Shown in pieces: positions 5,389 to 5,999 of a stretch of 5,999 nucleotides of DNA. The position numbers and the translations under genes are program-made. Source of the DNA: Candidatus Eiseniibacteriota bacterium (GTDB lineage: Bacteria > Arandabacterota > Arandabacteria > Arandabacterales > Arandabacteraceae); NCBI GenBank assembly GCA_030592245.1, contig JAUVJV010000159.1:1-5999 (forward strand), read 5' to 3'. Within the stretch, counting starts at the first letter, position 1, and each line of letters begins with the position of its first letter. The notes under the pieces are model-generated. The model saw only the letters and a list, made by a program, of their open reading frames with translations. It did not search any database and was not told the origin of the DNA.

Positions 5389-5999
5389 ATGAATTCAAGA
5401 AAGCGCAGGGTCCTGGCTCTGGCGGTACTTGCCGCCACTTTCATCTGCCTCCAGTGTGCAGAGAAGGAAGGCCCGGTGACACCGATCCTGGAGACTGACC
5501 CGCCTCAGTACACGATAACGATATCTGCCTCCCCGGCGAGAATCGAGCCCGGTGAGCAGTCAGATATCGTTGCAGCGGTTGAGGACTCTGAGTTTAACCC
5601 GGTTGAGGGATATGATCTCGAGTTCTCGGTCGAATTCGGTAGCGTGGCAGGTTCTGCTACTACCAATGAAGACGGTGTGGCGACCGTGAAGTACACGGCG
5701 CCCGGCTCCACCGGAATGGCCAATATCACGGCCTCCGGTGAAGATGCCATCCCCAAGACCACGAGTATACAGGTGGGCGAGGGGGCACTCCTGGCACCAC
5801 TCAGCATGCTGGCCGACGGCATGACGCAGGCCGAGATCGGCCTTGAGATCACAGACTCGAACGGCGAGCCTGTACCGGGCGTCATCGTCACATTCTCCAC
5901 CGACCGCGGGATGGTATACCCGACCACGGTCGCGACCGGCACCGACGGAGTCGCGAAGACCACTTTGAGCAGTGTGGCCAGCGTAGAGGACGTCCTTGC
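5389..5999 (+). CDS. Exported protein with Big_1 (invasin/intimin-type) Ig-like repeats, 3' partial
   Basis: The frame is open from ATG 5389 to the window end (203 codons and two bases), so the gene is cut off. A basic start (MNSRKRR) and a hydrophobic stretch (VLALAVLAATFICLQC, residues 8-23) form a signal peptide. Two cysteines (20 and 23) are possible lipidation sites, but neither has a standard lipobox, since residue -1 of C23 is Gln. After a Pro/Glu-rich spacer come two Ig-like units. Unit 1 covers about 41-129 (TITISASPARIEPGEQSDI, then NEDGVATVKYTAP). Unit 2 begins about 134 (LSMLADGMTQAEIGLEITD, then NGEPVPGVIVTFSTDRG and GTDGVAKTTL). The pattern of D-x-NGxPVpGxxVTFS and T-D-GVAxxTL is typical of Big_1 domains in bacterial surface adhesins. 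It lies 22 bases after pilQ with GGGGG (5376-5380) ahead of the start and no terminator between, so it is probably in the pil operon. Its function is not known; a surface or periplasmic structural or adhesive role is inference. Confidence 0.85.
   Translation, partial: MNSRKRRVLALAVLAATFICLQCAEKEGPVTPILETDPPQYTITISASPARIEPGEQSDIVAAVEDSEFNPVEGYDLEFSVEFGSVAGSATTNEDGVATVKYTAPGSTGMANITASGEDAIPKTTSIQVGEGALLAPLSMLADGMTQAEIGLEITDSNGEPVPGVIVTFSTDRGMVYPTTVATGTDGVAKTTLSSVASVEDVL

Overview
This window holds a type IV pilus assembly cluster in the order pilM-pilN-pilO-pilP-pilQ, all on the + strand, from a Gram-negative (diderm) bacterium. The evidence for an outer membrane is the secretin with its signal peptide, plus the inner-membrane PilMNOP set that aligns with it. 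The DNA is moderately GC-rich and arginine is very often encoded by AGG. I cannot name the organism. The short secretin and the non-lipoprotein PilP argue against the well-studied gammaproteobacterial arrangement, and a deep-branching or candidate diderm phylum is a guess only.

Layout. Positions 1-879 are the 3' part of a gene that looks like a PAS-plus-histidine-kinase protein of the NtrB/PilS type in which every recognisable catalytic box (H, N, G1, G2) has been replaced, so a probable pseudokinase. Positions 880-1083 are non-coding and regulatory: a near-perfect palindrome (902-929), a degenerate second copy of it (about 969-986), and a very good sigma-54 (-24/-12) promoter (1006-1022) about 60 bp ahead of pilM. 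From 1084 to 5366 come pilM (actin-like ATPase), pilN and pilO (bitopic alignment proteins), a pilP-like gene and a short pilQ secretin. The junctions are tight: a 3 bp gap, an ATGA overlap, a 25 bp gap and a TAATG overlap. From 5389 to the end of the window, 22 bp after pilQ with no terminator between, is the start of an exported protein with at least two invasin/intimin-type (Big_1) Ig-like domains.

How it fits together. PilM binds the cytoplasmic INLLP motif of PilN. PilN and PilO form the inner-membrane heterodimer. PilP bridges the periplasm to the N0/N1 domains of the PilQ secretin, through which the pilus leaves the cell. The sigma-54 promoter and the palindrome at a typical enhancer distance suggest that an NtrC-family activator (PilR-like, not seen in this window) switches on the whole operon, including the Ig-like protein. 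The degenerate kinase just upstream may be a relic or a non-catalytic partner of that regulatory pathway. These regulatory links are inference from motif and position.
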